DNA of 47,179 nt, from positions 1 through 47,179 of the forward strand of contig JABSOX010000006.1 in NCBI GenBank assembly GCA_013215655.1, read 5' to 3'. The DNA comes from Colwellia sp. (GTDB lineage Bacteria > Pseudomonadota > Gammaproteobacteria > Enterobacterales > Alteromonadaceae). Under the pieces are notes generated by a model. That model had not been told where the DNA came from. It saw nothing but the letters and a program-made list of their open reading frames with translations, and searched no databases. Positions 16,209 to 26,070 of this stretch are shown here, in pieces (position 1 is the first letter of the stretch; every line of letters starts with the position of its first letter). A program made the position numbers and the translations under genes.

Positions 16209-17635
16209 AACAAGTCTAATAGCTCACTACCATCACCTGAAATAAACACATCTGAATTGAGCTGATTAGCATGCTCTTCGTCTTTTGTAGCTGGCCAATA
16301 TAAAAAGCCACTAAACAGCGCTGCTGATGAAACAAAGTGATTCTGCATATCAGCTGTACCTGATGCGGCAATCAAACTAGATACCGCACTTTCGAGCAAT
16401 AATTCAATATTATCCAATGGAAAGTTGAGTTGCTTATCAAGTAAAACATCAGGGTCCATGCTCATAAATGCGTAGGTTTGCGTTAAACTCTGGTCAAAGA
16501 TGATCCCTGAAACAATTTTTTCACTGTCTTGTCCGATACTTTGCCAACTGATTTTATTAGGTGTTAGGCTGATATCATCTAATTGCATTTGATTAATATT
16601 AAAAGTGACAGTAGTGTCATCCGCGAAAAGCTCTCTTTTTACAATATTGATACCACCGCGCGACTCATCATAACTACCGCTAAAACGATAACTATCAATA
16701 TTTAGTATTGGAAACTTAGGTAAATAGCCGCTAGTGCCACCTTGTAAATCACTACTGTAGAGACCTGTTTGTACTGACCACTCGGTTTTTTTACCACTAA
16801 GACTATAATGTTCACCCAGTTGATGGTCTGACGACCATTCAATAATATCAGCTTGATGCTCTAAGGTTATTTCCAATAAATCTTCATCTGATAAATCTTT
16901 GTAATAATGAAAACCATATTGAATATCTCGAGCCTCTTCTTCATAGGCAACAACCACTAAGTAGTCATTATCTTGGCTAATTGCACACAGATTAACGTGC
17001 TCTTGATAAGCTTGACCATCCTCATAAACAACATCATTGATAACCTGCCCATTAATCATTAAACGAGCAGATAAGTTAATGGGTAAGGGTAAATTATCAA
17101 TACGTACGGCAATATCATGACAACTCGACTCCGTATTTTTTTCAAAGTCAATGTCAGTGGTATCTAAGGTCATGTAATAGCCCGCAGGTACACCATAAAA
17201 GTTATGTACTCGTTCTCGACCACTAGGTCGAGTATTGGTTACTCTAAAATATGCTAGGTCGTTATCGTCAAGCTCAATAATATAGCTATCATCTTCTTCA
17301 GCTGATATCTCAGTGTAAAAGCCAAAGGCGATGTGTTGTTCAATAACGGCATTGGGACTGTCAAGAAAATCAGCAAAAGGCGATAACTTACCACTGATAC
17401 TTTCACGATAAACATGTCTTAATACCGCATGTTCAACCTTAGGTATTATTATTTCAGACGAAGTGATTGAAGGCTCAGTAACAAAAGAGGTAGCTTGAGT
17501 TGTTGGGATTTTCTTTAGTTGTACGGGATCGTCACTGGGCGTTAAGGTAGTAGATTTACTGCCTACTTTACCGCAACTTACGGCAGTTAAAGCTAATGCA
17601 GCAATAAAAATATTTAAAGATGCCTTACTTGTCAT
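16187..17635 (-). CDS. Predicted lipoprotein of unknown function
   Basis: No family recognised. From the ATG at 17635 (GGGA 8 bp upstream; an earlier in-frame ATG at 17668 has no such site) the 482-residue product starts with a signal and lipobox (LTAVSC, Cys21). The mature part is acidic, with Asp/Glu-rich beta-strand-like segments and an internal stretch (YRFSGSYDESRGGINIVKRE) resembling a repeated beta-sandwich. The C-terminal half contains LDDISLTPNKISWQ, reminiscent of DUF945-like or AsmA-like periplasmic proteins, but this is weak. Single gene; divergent from the exported methyltransferase at 17828. Confidence 0.7.
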   Translation of the reverse strand: MTSKASLNIFIAALALTAVSCGKVGSKSTTLTPSDDPVQLKKIPTTQATSFVTEPSITSSEIIIPKVEHAVLRHVYRESISGKLSPFADFLDSPNAVIEQHIAFGFYTEISAEEDDSYIIELDDNDLAYFRVTNTRPSGRERVHNFYGVPAGYYMTLDTTDIDFEKNTESSCHDIAVRIDNLPLPINLSARLMINGQVINDVVYEDGQAYQEHVNLCAISQDNDYLVVVAYEEEARDIQYGFHYYKDLSDEDLLEITLEHQADIIEWSSDHQLGEHYSLSGKKTEWSVQTGLYSSDLQGGTSGYLPKFPILNIDSYRFSGSYDESRGGINIVKRELFADDTTVTFNINQMQLDDISLTPNKISWQSIGQDSEKIVSGIIFDQSLTQTYAFMSMDPDVLLDKQLNFPLDNIELLLESAVSSLIAASGTADMQNHFVSSAALFSGFLYWPATKDEEHANQLNSDVFISGDGSELLDLLIKELGD

Positions 17636-17827
17636 GTCAATTTCCCTACCAAAAAAACAAGAATGCAATATAACATCCCATTAACTTAATAATCTTAACT
17701 TTTGTCCATTTGACATACTTTGTTACCTCTTTATGAATCAAAGTTTGAAGTAAAATCATTATAAGTCGGTCTATTACTGCTTGACTATCATTTAGAATAT
17801 AAAATAATACAAAAGGATTAATTTAGA

Positions 17828-18580
17828 ATGCGCAAATTATTATTACCCTTACTAATTGGTTGCAGTTTATCTGCAGGCTTGGCACAAGCTGACACATTTT
17901 CAGATAATATTAAAGCTGCGATGAAAGCAGAAACTAGATCGGAAAAAGATAAAGATCGAGATCGCAACCGTAGACCAGTACAAACACTTGAATTTTTTGG
18001 CATTCAAGAAGATATGAAAGTATTAGAGCTTATTCCTGGTGGCGGTTGGTATACTTCATTACTAGCTCCAGCTTTAAAAGATAAAGGTCAGCTTTATCTA
18101 GGTGTCGCAGGTGGTATTAAAGAAACTTTATTAAAGGAAAAAGCTTTTAGTAAAGTTAAAACGGTCAGTAATGATTCAAAATGGGAACGTAACAAAGAAG
18201 AAAAACGTTATGACTTATCAAATATTGATTTTGGCCTAAAGAATATTGATGCGGTATTAACTTTTCGTAACTATCACAACTTTACACTAGCAACACGTAC
18301 TACGGTAAACAAAGAAGCACTAAAAGCGCTTAAGCCTGGTGGAATTTACGGTATTGTTGATCATACTCGTCGTCATATGCAAAAAAATAATGACGAAAAT
18401 GGTCGCCGTGTTGACCCATTATTAGTGATTAAAGAAGTAGAAGCTGCAGGCTTTGAATTTGTTGATTATTCAAACCTTCATTATAAAGCTGATGATGAAT
18501 TACGTTATGAAGTAGGACGTAAATCAGTAAGAGGAAATACCGACAGATTTACTTTATTATTCAAGAAACCAATGAAGTAA
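17828..18580 (+). CDS. Exported SAM-dependent methyltransferase-like protein (COG4798 type)
   Basis: 250 residues with a strong N-terminal signal: MRKLLLPLLIGCSLSAGLAQ, probable cleavage at AQA-D, or a short lipobox LIGC. Next comes a charged linker (KDKDRDRNRR), then a class I methyltransferase core beginning VLELIPGGGWYTSLLAP (65-81). Later core motifs include IDAVLTFRNYHNF and LKPGGIYGIVDHTRR. The fold and order match the predicted methyltransferase group COG4798, members of which often have signal peptides. SAM is not known to be supplied to the periplasm, so whether it methylates there is open. Single gene with a terminator. Confidence 0.8.
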   Translation: MRKLLLPLLIGCSLSAGLAQADTFSDNIKAAMKAETRSEKDKDRDRNRRPVQTLEFFGIQEDMKVLELIPGGGWYTSLLAPALKDKGQLYLGVAGGIKETLLKEKAFSKVKTVSNDSKWERNKEEKRYDLSNIDFGLKNIDAVLTFRNYHNFTLATRTTVNKEALKALKPGGIYGIVDHTRRHMQKNNDENGRRVDPLLVIKEVEAAGFEFVDYSNLHYKADDELRYEVGRKSVRGNTDRFTLLFKKPMK

Positions 18581-18615
18581 GTTTAAGTAACATAGAAATA
18601 AATAACACTTAAATT

Positions 18616-18651
18616 AAAAAGGCTCTAGATTATTACATCTAGAGCCTTTTT
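18616..18651. terminator. Bidirectional terminator between methyltransferase and kdsB
   Basis: AAAAAGGCTCTAGAT and ATCTAGAGCCTTTTT form a perfect 15-bp stem with a 6-base loop, T-rich on both outgoing strands. Confidence 0.9.
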
Positions 18652-18687
18652 ATTTATATTCTATTTATTAAGCTTCAATACGTTTTT

Positions 18688-19452
18688 TTATAAACTTTGC
18701 GCGTAGCGAATGGCTTTTTCCAAGTCTTCAGGAGTATCAACTCCTTCAACAGGTACACGAGATTGTGCCACTGAAACATGTATTTTCTCACCCTGCCATA
18801 AAACTCTTAATTGCTCTAATGACTCTATTTGCTCTAGTGCACTTGCCGGCCATTGTACGTAATCTTTGATAAACCCCGCACGATAGGCATAGATACCAAT
18901 ATGACGTAAATAAAAATCACCGATGGCATCAATATTATCATTATTGAGAAAACGTTTACGATCATAAGGGATCGTTGCTCGACTGAAATAAAGCGCGTAG
19001 TTATCCTTATCACACAATACTTTAACCGCATTGGGATTAAATGCTTCTTCAACATCAGAGATTTTAACCGCTAACGTTGCCATGCGAGCAACTTGTTGTC
19101 CTGATAAATCCTTAGCAACCTGTGCGATGTTTTCAGGAGGAATAAAAGGTTCATCCCCTTGCACATTCACAATCACCTGCTGATCAGAAAATTGATACAG
19201 CTCCATGACCTCAGCTAGACGCTCAGTACCCGATTGATGATCAGAGCGGGTTTTGCAGACCTCACCACCAAAACCTTCCACAATAGCGGCAACTTTATCA
19301 TTGTCGGTAGCAACAATAACTTTACTGGCACCACTTAATTTAGCCTTTTCGACCACCCATTGGATCATCGGTTTACCATTTATATTGGCTAAAACTTTAC
19401 CTGGTAAACGTGATGACTCATATCGAGCCGGAATAACAACAACAAATGACAT
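18688..19452 (-). CDS. kdsB: 3-deoxy-manno-octulosonate cytidylyltransferase (CMP-KDO synthetase)
   Basis: Activates KDO with CTP for attachment to lipid A. The 254-residue protein has the nucleotidyltransferase N-terminus [20 protein letters not shown], then ATDND and [11 protein letters not shown], and the late [11 protein letters not shown]. All are standard KdsB features and the length is normal. Last gene of the msbA-lpxK-ycaR-kdsB run; starts 8 bp after ycaR. A terminator lies downstream. Confidence 0.97.
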   Translation of the reverse strand: MSFVVVIPARYESSRLPGKVLANINGKPMIQWVVEKAKLSGASKVIVATDNDKVAAIVEGFGGEVCKTRSDHQSGTERLAEVMELYQFSDQQVIVNVQGDEPFIPPENIAQVAKDLSGQQVARMATLAVKISDVEEAFNPNAVKVLCDKDNYALYFSRATIPYDRKRFLNNDNIDAIGDFYLRHIGIYAYRAGFIKDYVQWPASALEQIESLEQLRVLWQGEKIHVSVAQSRVPVEGVDTPEDLEKAIRYAQSL

Positions 19453-19460
19453 AAGTGACC

Positions 19461-19637
19461 TTATTCTTCGTTAACTCTACGTGCTTCATTTTCTAATAAC
19501 ACAGGAATATCTTTATTAATTGGATACGCTAAACGATCAAAATTGCAAATTAGCTCTTGCTGTTCTTTTTTATAATCTAATTTACCTTTACATACTGGAC
19601 AGGCCAATATTTCCATTAGCTTTATATCAAATGCCAT
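19461..19637 (-). CDS. ycaR: Trm112/YcaR family small zinc-ribbon-like protein
   Basis: 58 codons, too short for many gene finders. ATG at 19637 with an AGAGAG ribosome site. The product has the UPF0434 pattern: [11 protein letters not shown] near the start (CPxC), a single later Cys (LICN), then [15 protein letters not shown] near the end. It corresponds to E. coli YcaR, which also sits directly upstream of kdsB. The family is related to Trm112, a methyltransferase partner, but its bacterial role is unclear. Confidence 0.93.
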   Translation of the reverse strand: MAFDIKLMEILACPVCKGKLDYKKEQQELICNFDRLAYPINKDIPVLLENEARRVNEE

Positions 19638-19680
19638 AATGCTCTCTCTTTTATCTCAATGTATTTTTTGATTGAATTTT

Positions 19681-19992
19681 AGGGTCTGTTGATCTTTCGC
19701 GGTTAAATTTTGTTCGAGATAAAAGCGTTTTAATCGCGGCGAGTAGTGTGTAGCCTAGTCATTCTAAGCAAATACTGCTCACAGCTTCCGCATCCTGCTC
19801 ACGCTAAGTACCTACGTCCTGTAGGCAACAAAGAGTAAAACGCTTTTAGCCGAATCCTTCGGACAGCATCTGTTGGACATTTTTACGGCGTTATCGCCTT
19901 TTTATGTGGAACAACCACATGACAAAGGCTCTGCCTTGTATAAATACCCAACAAATAGCTGCAAAAACAATCTCGAAAGTTCAACAGACCCT
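19681..19992. mobile_element. 312-bp MITE-like element inside the lipid A/KDO operon
   Basis: Terminal inverted repeats read AGGGTCTGTTGATCTTTCG on the left and AGGGTCTGTTGAACTTTCG on the right (other strand). They are flanked by TA (19680-19681 and 19992-19993), as expected for a TA-targeting (IS630/mariner-like) element. No transposase frame is present, so it would need one in trans. It lies 8 bp past the lpxK stop, on the ycaR side. Inside, reversed, is the hairpin CCTAC-GTCCT-GTAGG beside CTAAGTA, shared with other repeats here. Confidence 0.75.
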
Positions 19993-20000
19993 AGTAATTA

Positions 20001-21005
20001 TTACTTTGTTAGCTCAATGATATCATTTAACAAAGGTTGGATCTGTTGTTCATTAAAATGTGCATCTACGGGCACATACCACCAATTACTTTTAGCAAAT
20101 TGCTGGCACTTAACGGCATCTTTTTCCGTCATCAGTAACGGTGTTTGGTCATCATATTCATTAAAGTCTTCTACACAATAATGATGATGATCAATAAAAC
20201 CGTCATTCTTTATTAACGTAAACTTGTGTTTTGTTAAGGTATTAAAAAATCGCTGTGGATCGCCAATGCCAGCAATGGCATTTACTTGAGGATTACGTTG
20301 ACAAAAACCCTCTAAAAGCACTTGTTCACTGGTTAACAAATTAACAATAACAGTGGGTAATAATGTCATGGGAATTTCACCTTTCGGCGTTGAAAAACCA
20401 CCATTATTGATAACATAATCAACCGTTTTTAATCGCCACATACCTTCTCGCAATGGCCCCGCGGGTAATAACAAAGCATTACCAAAACGTCGATTACCAT
20501 CAACAATAATCAATTCTAAATCTCGAACTAAACGATAATGCTGTAAACCGTCATCAGCAATAATAACGTCACAGCCTTGCTCAATTAAAAGCTTAGCACT
20601 AGCAACACGATCGCTGCCAACAACCACAGATACGCCACTACGCTTATAAATTAATATCGGTTCATCACCCGCTTCCATGGAAGTACTAGTATCATCAAGT
20701 AAATATGGATAATGAGATGCTTTTCCGCCATATCCACGACTGAGCACACCCGGCTTTATACCTTGTTTGATACATTGCTCAACAAGATATAAAACAACGG
20801 GTGTTTTACCGTTGCCACCTATGCCGATATTACCCACCACAACAATGGGTTTAGTGACTTTATAAGACTTAAAAATAGTGACTTTATATAAAGCTCTACG
20901 CAGCGCCGTTAATATCAAAAAAAGTAGACTAAACGGCAATAAAATCGGTACTAGGAGCCATTTACTTTGATGACGTTGAAACCAAACTTGCTCAATTAAA
21001 CGCAT
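20001..21005 (-). CDS. lpxK: Tetraacyldisaccharide 4'-kinase
   Basis: Phosphorylates the lipid A disaccharide at the 4' position at the inner membrane. The 334-residue protein has an N-terminal amphipathic/membrane helix, the Walker A-like VVGNIGIGGNGKTPV (about 57-70), and DVIIADDGLQHYRL with the catalytic Asp-Asp-Gly region. MTEKDAVKC is near the C-terminus. The start codon directly follows the msbA stop, so the two are coupled. The MITE lies immediately downstream. Confidence 0.97.
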   Translation of the reverse strand: MRLIEQVWFQRHQSKWLLVPILLPFSLLFLILTALRRALYKVTIFKSYKVTKPIVVVGNIGIGGNGKTPVVLYLVEQCIKQGIKPGVLSRGYGGKASHYPYLLDDTSTSMEAGDEPILIYKRSGVSVVVGSDRVASAKLLIEQGCDVIIADDGLQHYRLVRDLELIIVDGNRRFGNALLLPAGPLREGMWRLKTVDYVINNGGFSTPKGEIPMTLLPTVIVNLLTSEQVLLEGFCQRNPQVNAIAGIGDPQRFFNTLTKHKFTLIKNDGFIDHHHYCVEDFNEYDDQTPLLMTEKDAVKCQQFAKSNWWYVPVDAHFNEQQIQPLLNDIIELTK

Positions 21006-22766
21006 TTATGGACCAAACTGAAAACGATGTAATTGTGCATACGAGCCATCTTTATCAAGTAATGCTTGATGATTGCCCTGCTCTATTATTTCACCGTCTT
21101 CCATCACAATAATGTTATCTGCACTTTCAATGGTTGAAAGACGATGGGCAATAACAATACAGGTTCTATTTTGTTGCAAAGTTTGTAACGCATCTTGAAT
21201 ATGACGCTCAGATTCGGTATCAAGTGCACTGGTTGCTTCGTCTAAAATAAGAAAAGGGGCATCACATAATAACGCTCTGGCAATAGCCACGCGTTGACGC
21301 TGCCCACCAGAGAGCAAAGCGCCGTTGTCACCAATATTTGTCGCCAAACCTTCAGACATTTTTTCAGCAAACTCTAATACGTGAGCACTTTTAGCCGCTG
21401 CAAGTATTTCTTCTTCCGTTGCATCAGGTTTACCATAAGCAATGTTATTTGCTAAGGTATCGTTAAACAAGACAACTTGTTGAGAAACATAAGCAAATTG
21501 TTTACGTAAATCTTTAAGCTGGTAACTGGTGATATCTTCACCATCAATTAATACCTTGCCAGACGATGCATCATAAAATCGTAATAACAATGAGCTCGCC
21601 GTTGATTTACCACTACCTGAACGACCAACAAAAGCTAAAGTCTCGCCATTTTTGACATTAAAAGAGATGTTTTTTAAAGCAAGCTCATCTTTGTTTTTAT
21701 AGAAGAAACTCACATCACTAAATTCAATATCGCCCTGTGCTCGCAGCAATGGTTTAGTACCCGTATCATTTTCTGTTTTTTGATCAAATACCGCAAAAAT
21801 ACTAACACAAGCCGCCATACCTTTTTGAAAGTCACTGTTAACGGTAGTTAATAGTTTTAAAGGCCTTAATAACATCATCATGCAGGTGATCACGGTAATA
21901 AAAACACCGGGAGTTAGACTTGCTTTCATACTTTCTAAATTAGCAACATACAAAACAAAGGCTAAGGCAAAGGACGCAATAATTTGAATTAATGGCACAC
22001 TCACAGATTTAGTGGCAACCATTTTCATTCGTTGCTGACGATTATGTTTATTAATTTTACTAAACCGTTCAAATTCACGTTGTTGACCGTCAAAGGTAAC
22101 AACGACCTTATGGCCGTTAAAGGTTTGTTCTGCGGCGCTAGTTACCTCGCCCATAGCATTTTGAATACTTTTACTGACCGTGCGAAAACGGCGAGAAACA
22201 ACGGTGACAATCACCGCAATAATAGGCGTAATTAAGATAAAAATAACCGATAGCTGCCAGCTTTTATAAAACATAACCGCCAATAAACCACATACAAATG
22301 CCCCTTGCTGCACCAGCGTGAGCATCGCCTTACTGGTGGCTTGTAGAATTTGTTCGGTATCAAAGGTGAGTTTAGAGATTAATGTGCCCGTTGATTCTTT
22401 ATCATGAAAGGCAACAGGCATCGACATAATGTGTTCAAACAGCGATTGTCGAATATCACTAACAACATGATTACCGACCCATGCTAGACAATAATTACCT
22501 AAAAAATGGCAGATACCACGTACTAGAAAACAGGCGATAACAAAAAATGGCGCCCATTTCATAAAGTTAGGATTAGCGTCAGTCAATCCATCATCGATTA
22601 ATGGCTGAAGTTGAGAGAAAAAAAGTGTATCAACAGCGGCATAACCCAACATACCGACAATAGCAATAATAAAACCTGCTTTGTATGGTTTTGTATAACC
22701 TAATAAGCGTTTAAAGTTTTGCCATGTACTCGCCTCTGGCACCATATTTTCAGAACTCTTTGACAT
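21006..22766 (-). CDS. msbA: Lipid A export ATP-binding/permease MsbA
   Basis: Homodimeric flippase moving lipid A-core across the inner membrane. 586 residues: a six-helix transmembrane domain (~25-320), then the nucleotide-binding domain with Walker A GRSGSGKST (~378-386), Q-loop YVSQQ, signature LSGGQRQRVAIARALL and Walker B FLILDEATSALD. It precedes lpxK with no gap, the classic msbA-lpxK pair. A dispersed repeat separates it from comEC upstream. Confidence 0.97.
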   Translation of the reverse strand: MSKSSENMVPEASTWQNFKRLLGYTKPYKAGFIIAIVGMLGYAAVDTLFFSQLQPLIDDGLTDANPNFMKWAPFFVIACFLVRGICHFLGNYCLAWVGNHVVSDIRQSLFEHIMSMPVAFHDKESTGTLISKLTFDTEQILQATSKAMLTLVQQGAFVCGLLAVMFYKSWQLSVIFILITPIIAVIVTVVSRRFRTVSKSIQNAMGEVTSAAEQTFNGHKVVVTFDGQQREFERFSKINKHNRQQRMKMVATKSVSVPLIQIIASFALAFVLYVANLESMKASLTPGVFITVITCMMMLLRPLKLLTTVNSDFQKGMAACVSIFAVFDQKTENDTGTKPLLRAQGDIEFSDVSFFYKNKDELALKNISFNVKNGETLAFVGRSGSGKSTASSLLLRFYDASSGKVLIDGEDITSYQLKDLRKQFAYVSQQVVLFNDTLANNIAYGKPDATEEEILAAAKSAHVLEFAEKMSEGLATNIGDNGALLSGGQRQRVAIARALLCDAPFLILDEATSALDTESERHIQDALQTLQQNRTCIVIAHRLSTIESADNIIVMEDGEIIEQGNHQALLDKDGSYAQLHRFQFGP

Positions 22767-22852
22767 TCACTTTCTCATCAACTTCAAAATAGCGTCGATA
22801 TTTTAACTGTATTTTATCGTCCAACCAACTAAAACATCTAATAAAATAGTTA

Positions 22853-23059
22853 ATACCAATTCATCTAAATATTTGCTCACCCTTGCTTGCTAAAATCAAC
22901 AAGTACTGCTTTGCTCACAGGGATGTGAGTACTTAGGTTTTGTCTGGAACAAAAACCTGTGCTTTCAATCCTAATAGCCAGCTATTACTCAATCAAGCGC
23001 CTTGCTCTTATTAATTTTTTCTACGCAATCATTGATTACCTATTTAGACGAAATGGTAT
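22853..23059. repeat. ~207-bp MITE-like dispersed repeat, copy 2 (overlaps the comEC 3' end)
   Basis: Second copy of the element at 7058-7265, in the same orientation, with ends ATACCAATTCATCTAAATA and ATACCATTTCGTCTAAATA (17 of 19 match). The hairpin here is CTCAC-AGGGAT-GTGAG (22914-22929), followed by AGGTTTT...AAAACCT. Its right end encodes the last five residues and the stop codon of comEC. Confidence 0.85.
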
Positions 23060-25457
23060 CATTAGCAAACCAGTAAGGAAATATACTTTGCCTATAGGGC
23101 TTAACATGGATGCCATTGTTACTAATATCAAGCTGTATCATGCCATTCTCTGCTGTATTGAAAACACTCACCTTATGTTTTTGATAGCGCTGTACAATTT
23201 TTTCCATTGGCATTTGCCAACGATTTAGAAATCCCGCACTAAAAATAACGGCACTTGGTGATACTTGTTTAATAAACACATCACTTGATGATGTTTTAGA
23301 ACCATGATGTGGTGCAACTAATATGTTGACATTAAGTTGCGTACTTATTTCTTTATTACTAAGTAAAACACGCTCAACCTTTGCGGAAATATCACCGGTT
23401 AAAAGAACACTGTATTTACCATCACTAATACGAATAACACATGAATCATCATTGTCTTCACCTCGTAGTGAATTAGGAGAAAGCATCGTAAAGGTTAATT
23501 GTTGCCACAAAAACTCGTACCCTTGCTGACAATAACTATCCCCTTTAAGACTTTTATCATTGGCAATAACTTCATCAATACTGATTAATTGCCGTAATTT
23601 TTTTAAACCGCCGGCATGATCATTATCGCTATGACTGATAATAACTTTATCCAATTTTTTGAGTCCTTGATGTTTAAGATATGGCATCACCACCGCATCA
23701 ACCAGATTAAAACCACTGGGATAACTAGCCCCTGTATCATAAAGAATGCCATGACGGTTTTTCTCTATAACAATACTCAACCCTTGACCAACATCTAAAA
23801 TGGTCACTTGCCATCCTTGAGATTTATCTTCATTAAATGTTAAAACTAAAACTGTTAATAAAATTGCGCTCGCTGAAATAATAATGAAACCTCGTTTTAA
23901 TGACAAAAAAACACTTAGCGCTGTAACTAAAAAAATAGCTATTATCCAAAGAACTTGTTGATTTGAAATATCAATAGTTGCCCATGACTGCGCAGCTAAA
24001 ATTTCAAACCATTGCCATATCAACTTAATACTTTGCAGCGCCAGTTCAAATAACCAAGCAGAAGCACTTTCACTCAAGGGTAATAATAGAACAGCCAATA
24101 AACACAACGGAATACTGGTTAAACTCATTAAAGGTACTGCAATTAAATTGGCAAATAATGAAATCAAAGAAATCTGATAATTGATCATCGCAACTAAAGG
24201 CAACATTAACAGGCTGATGCTTACTTGAATAAGTAATAAAGACTTACACCACGCGATGATATGAGAAGTGCCTAACAGCTGCTTTGAAAATCGCCACATC
24301 ACTAAAAATATAATACTAACCGCATAAAGTGATAACCAAAAACTCGCGCTAAATAAACTTGAGGGATTAAGTAAAATCAGAATAAAAATAGCAATAAGTA
24401 ACCAACGACTTAAGCTAAACTTAATACCGCACAAGCGTATACACCAATATATTAAAAGCATCACTAATGCTCGAATGGTGGGCAGTGAAAAGCCCGCTAA
24501 ATAAGCATAATAAAAGGTAATTAAACAACTAAGTGTTATTGCCCATACTCTTAAATTAAAGGTTAATAGCCACTGACATTTAAATCTATTGATAAAAAAC
24601 TCTGCAGGAAAAACTTTCAATAGAAACAAACAAATTAAAAAAGAACCACTAGCGACCAATCCCAAATGCAAACCTGAAATAGCAATCAGATGTTGTGTAC
24701 CCGTTGCTTGCAATACTTGCCATTGCTCTTTCGTTACCTGACTACGTTCACCAAAACTTAACGCTAATAAAAGCGCCGATAATGGTTCTTGTGGCAATAA
24801 GGTTTTAGTTTGTATTAATAATTGCTGACGAATGCTCAAATCATCATTTAATTGGTTATTTTCTTTACCATTGAGTACATAACCCGTTGCCACTATACTT
24901 TTTTGTCGTAACCATGTTTGATAACTAAAACCACCTACATTTGCAAAACCATGCGCGGGTTTAATTTTCACCTTTAGTTGCCACTGCTGGCCTTGATAAA
25001 CCTCAAAAGGTGATTCATTCCAACTTAACCTCAGTAAAAATGGCTGACTAATGGATTCTCTATTAATATGAGTAACATTAAGATTAAAGCGGTATTTTGA
25101 TACTATACGATTCGTTTTATTTGATGCTTTTTTTGGTGACTTATTGGTATTAGAAATGATTTTTTTGTCTTGCACTAAGCTCGGTATATTAACCACTTCA
25201 CCTTGTAACAATAACGGGGAATTTGCGATATTATTTACATCAAGTAGATTATCCTGCCAAACATTATTATAACGAAGTGCTGAAAAGATTAACCAAGCAA
25301 CGCCAACCATCAAACCACTTGAGCTGCGAGTGCTTTTATTCAGAATAAAAATAAGTGCTATCAAGATAAAGATAACTAAGTAAAATAACTCTGGCACTAT
25401 TGGCAAGAATAGTGACAATATAGAGCCTAGCAAGAATGTAAACAGCCACCAATCCAT
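23040..25457 (-). CDS. comEC: ComEC/Rec2-family DNA internalisation protein
   Basis: Polytopic inner-membrane protein that takes single-stranded DNA into the cytoplasm during transformation. I prefer the ATG at 25457 (GGA about 10 bp upstream, membrane segment MDWWLFTFLLGS at once) over the ATG at 25484, giving 805 residues. An N-terminal OB-like segment is followed by the competence domain, which contains HLIAISGLHLGL and many helices. A C-terminal metallo-beta-lactamase domain has ILDVGQG, SHSDNDHAGG and APHHGSKTSSS. Gene order comEC-msbA-lpxK matches E. coli ycaI-msbA-lpxK. The final codons (TISSK, stop) lie in a repeat, so the original C-terminus was probably altered. Confidence 0.92.
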   Translation of the reverse strand: MDWWLFTFLLGSILSLFLPIVPELFYLVIFILIALIFILNKSTRSSSGLMVGVAWLIFSALRYNNVWQDNLLDVNNIANSPLLLQGEVVNIPSLVQDKKIISNTNKSPKKASNKTNRIVSKYRFNLNVTHINRESISQPFLLRLSWNESPFEVYQGQQWQLKVKIKPAHGFANVGGFSYQTWLRQKSIVATGYVLNGKENNQLNDDLSIRQQLLIQTKTLLPQEPLSALLLALSFGERSQVTKEQWQVLQATGTQHLIAISGLHLGLVASGSFLICLFLLKVFPAEFFINRFKCQWLLTFNLRVWAITLSCLITFYYAYLAGFSLPTIRALVMLLIYWCIRLCGIKFSLSRWLLIAIFILILLNPSSLFSASFWLSLYAVSIIFLVMWRFSKQLLGTSHIIAWCKSLLLIQVSISLLMLPLVAMINYQISLISLFANLIAVPLMSLTSIPLCLLAVLLLPLSESASAWLFELALQSIKLIWQWFEILAAQSWATIDISNQQVLWIIAIFLVTALSVFLSLKRGFIIISASAILLTVLVLTFNEDKSQGWQVTILDVGQGLSIVIEKNRHGILYDTGASYPSGFNLVDAVVMPYLKHQGLKKLDKVIISHSDNDHAGGLKKLRQLISIDEVIANDKSLKGDSYCQQGYEFLWQQLTFTMLSPNSLRGEDNDDSCVIRISDGKYSVLLTGDISAKVERVLLSNKEISTQLNVNILVAPHHGSKTSSSDVFIKQVSPSAVIFSAGFLNRWQMPMEKIVQRYQKHKVSVFNTAENGMIQLDISNNGIHVKPYRQSIFPYWFANDTISSK

Positions 25458-25504
25458 AGTGATTTTCCATACGTCCAAATACATGAATACAAGTTATAGA
25501 ATAT

Positions 25505-26029
25505 ATGCCTAAAAAAACCCTCAAACGCTTAATGCCAGATCATCACACCATAAAAAATAATAAACATTTACAGATATTTGGTGATTTGTTACATAACGCA
25601 AATTTATGGCATCTTAATCGACGTTCGGTTGCTAAAGCATTTGCGGTTGGTTTATTTTTTGCGTTTATACCGGTTCCTTTTCAAATGGTTTTAGCCGCTG
25701 GCATTGCTATTATAGTACATGCTAATTTGCCGCTTTCTCTTGCCCTCGTATGGATAACGAATCCACTTACTATGCCTGCAATATTTTATTTTTGTTATAT
25801 TGTTGGTGCTTGGGTACTTGGTATTAAAGAACAGGAGTTTGCTTTTGAAGTGAGCTGGCAATGGATAATGGATAGTTTATCGACCATTGGTCCTGCATTT
25901 TTATTAGGTTGTGGTATCTTAGCGACGTTATTTTCAATACTCGGCTATTTTAGTATTCATGCGTTATGGCGTTACTCCGTGATTAAAGAATGGAAAAAAC
26001 GCCAATTACGCAATAAGAAGCCGAAATAA
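25505..26029 (+). CDS. DUF2062 membrane protein
   Basis: 174 residues with three or four hydrophobic helices and the family landmarks LWHLNRRSVAKAFAVGLFFA, FIPVPFQMVLAAG and WITNPLTMPAIFYF. Function unknown; the family is widespread in proteobacteria and is often found near comEC and lolCDE, as here. Divergent from comEC with under 50 bp between starts, so the promoters must overlap. Confidence 0.9.
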   Translation: MPKKTLKRLMPDHHTIKNNKHLQIFGDLLHNANLWHLNRRSVAKAFAVGLFFAFIPVPFQMVLAAGIAIIVHANLPLSLALVWITNPLTMPAIFYFCYIVGAWVLGIKEQEFAFEVSWQWIMDSLSTIGPAFLLGCGILATLFSILGYFSIHALWRYSVIKEWKKRQLRNKKPK

Positions 26030-26070
26030 ACAGCTGAAATAATTAACTAGAATAAACAAAATATTACACT

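Noticed and set aside
19873-20181. Plus-strand open frame across the MITE edge and lpxK
   Set aside because: It spans an element end and the antisense of lpxK, with no family similarity; not a transposase.
22853-23059. Structural RNA gene or riboswitch
   Set aside because: The same element is present at 7058-7265 with inverted ends, so a mobile repeat explains it; only the inner hairpins suggest structure.
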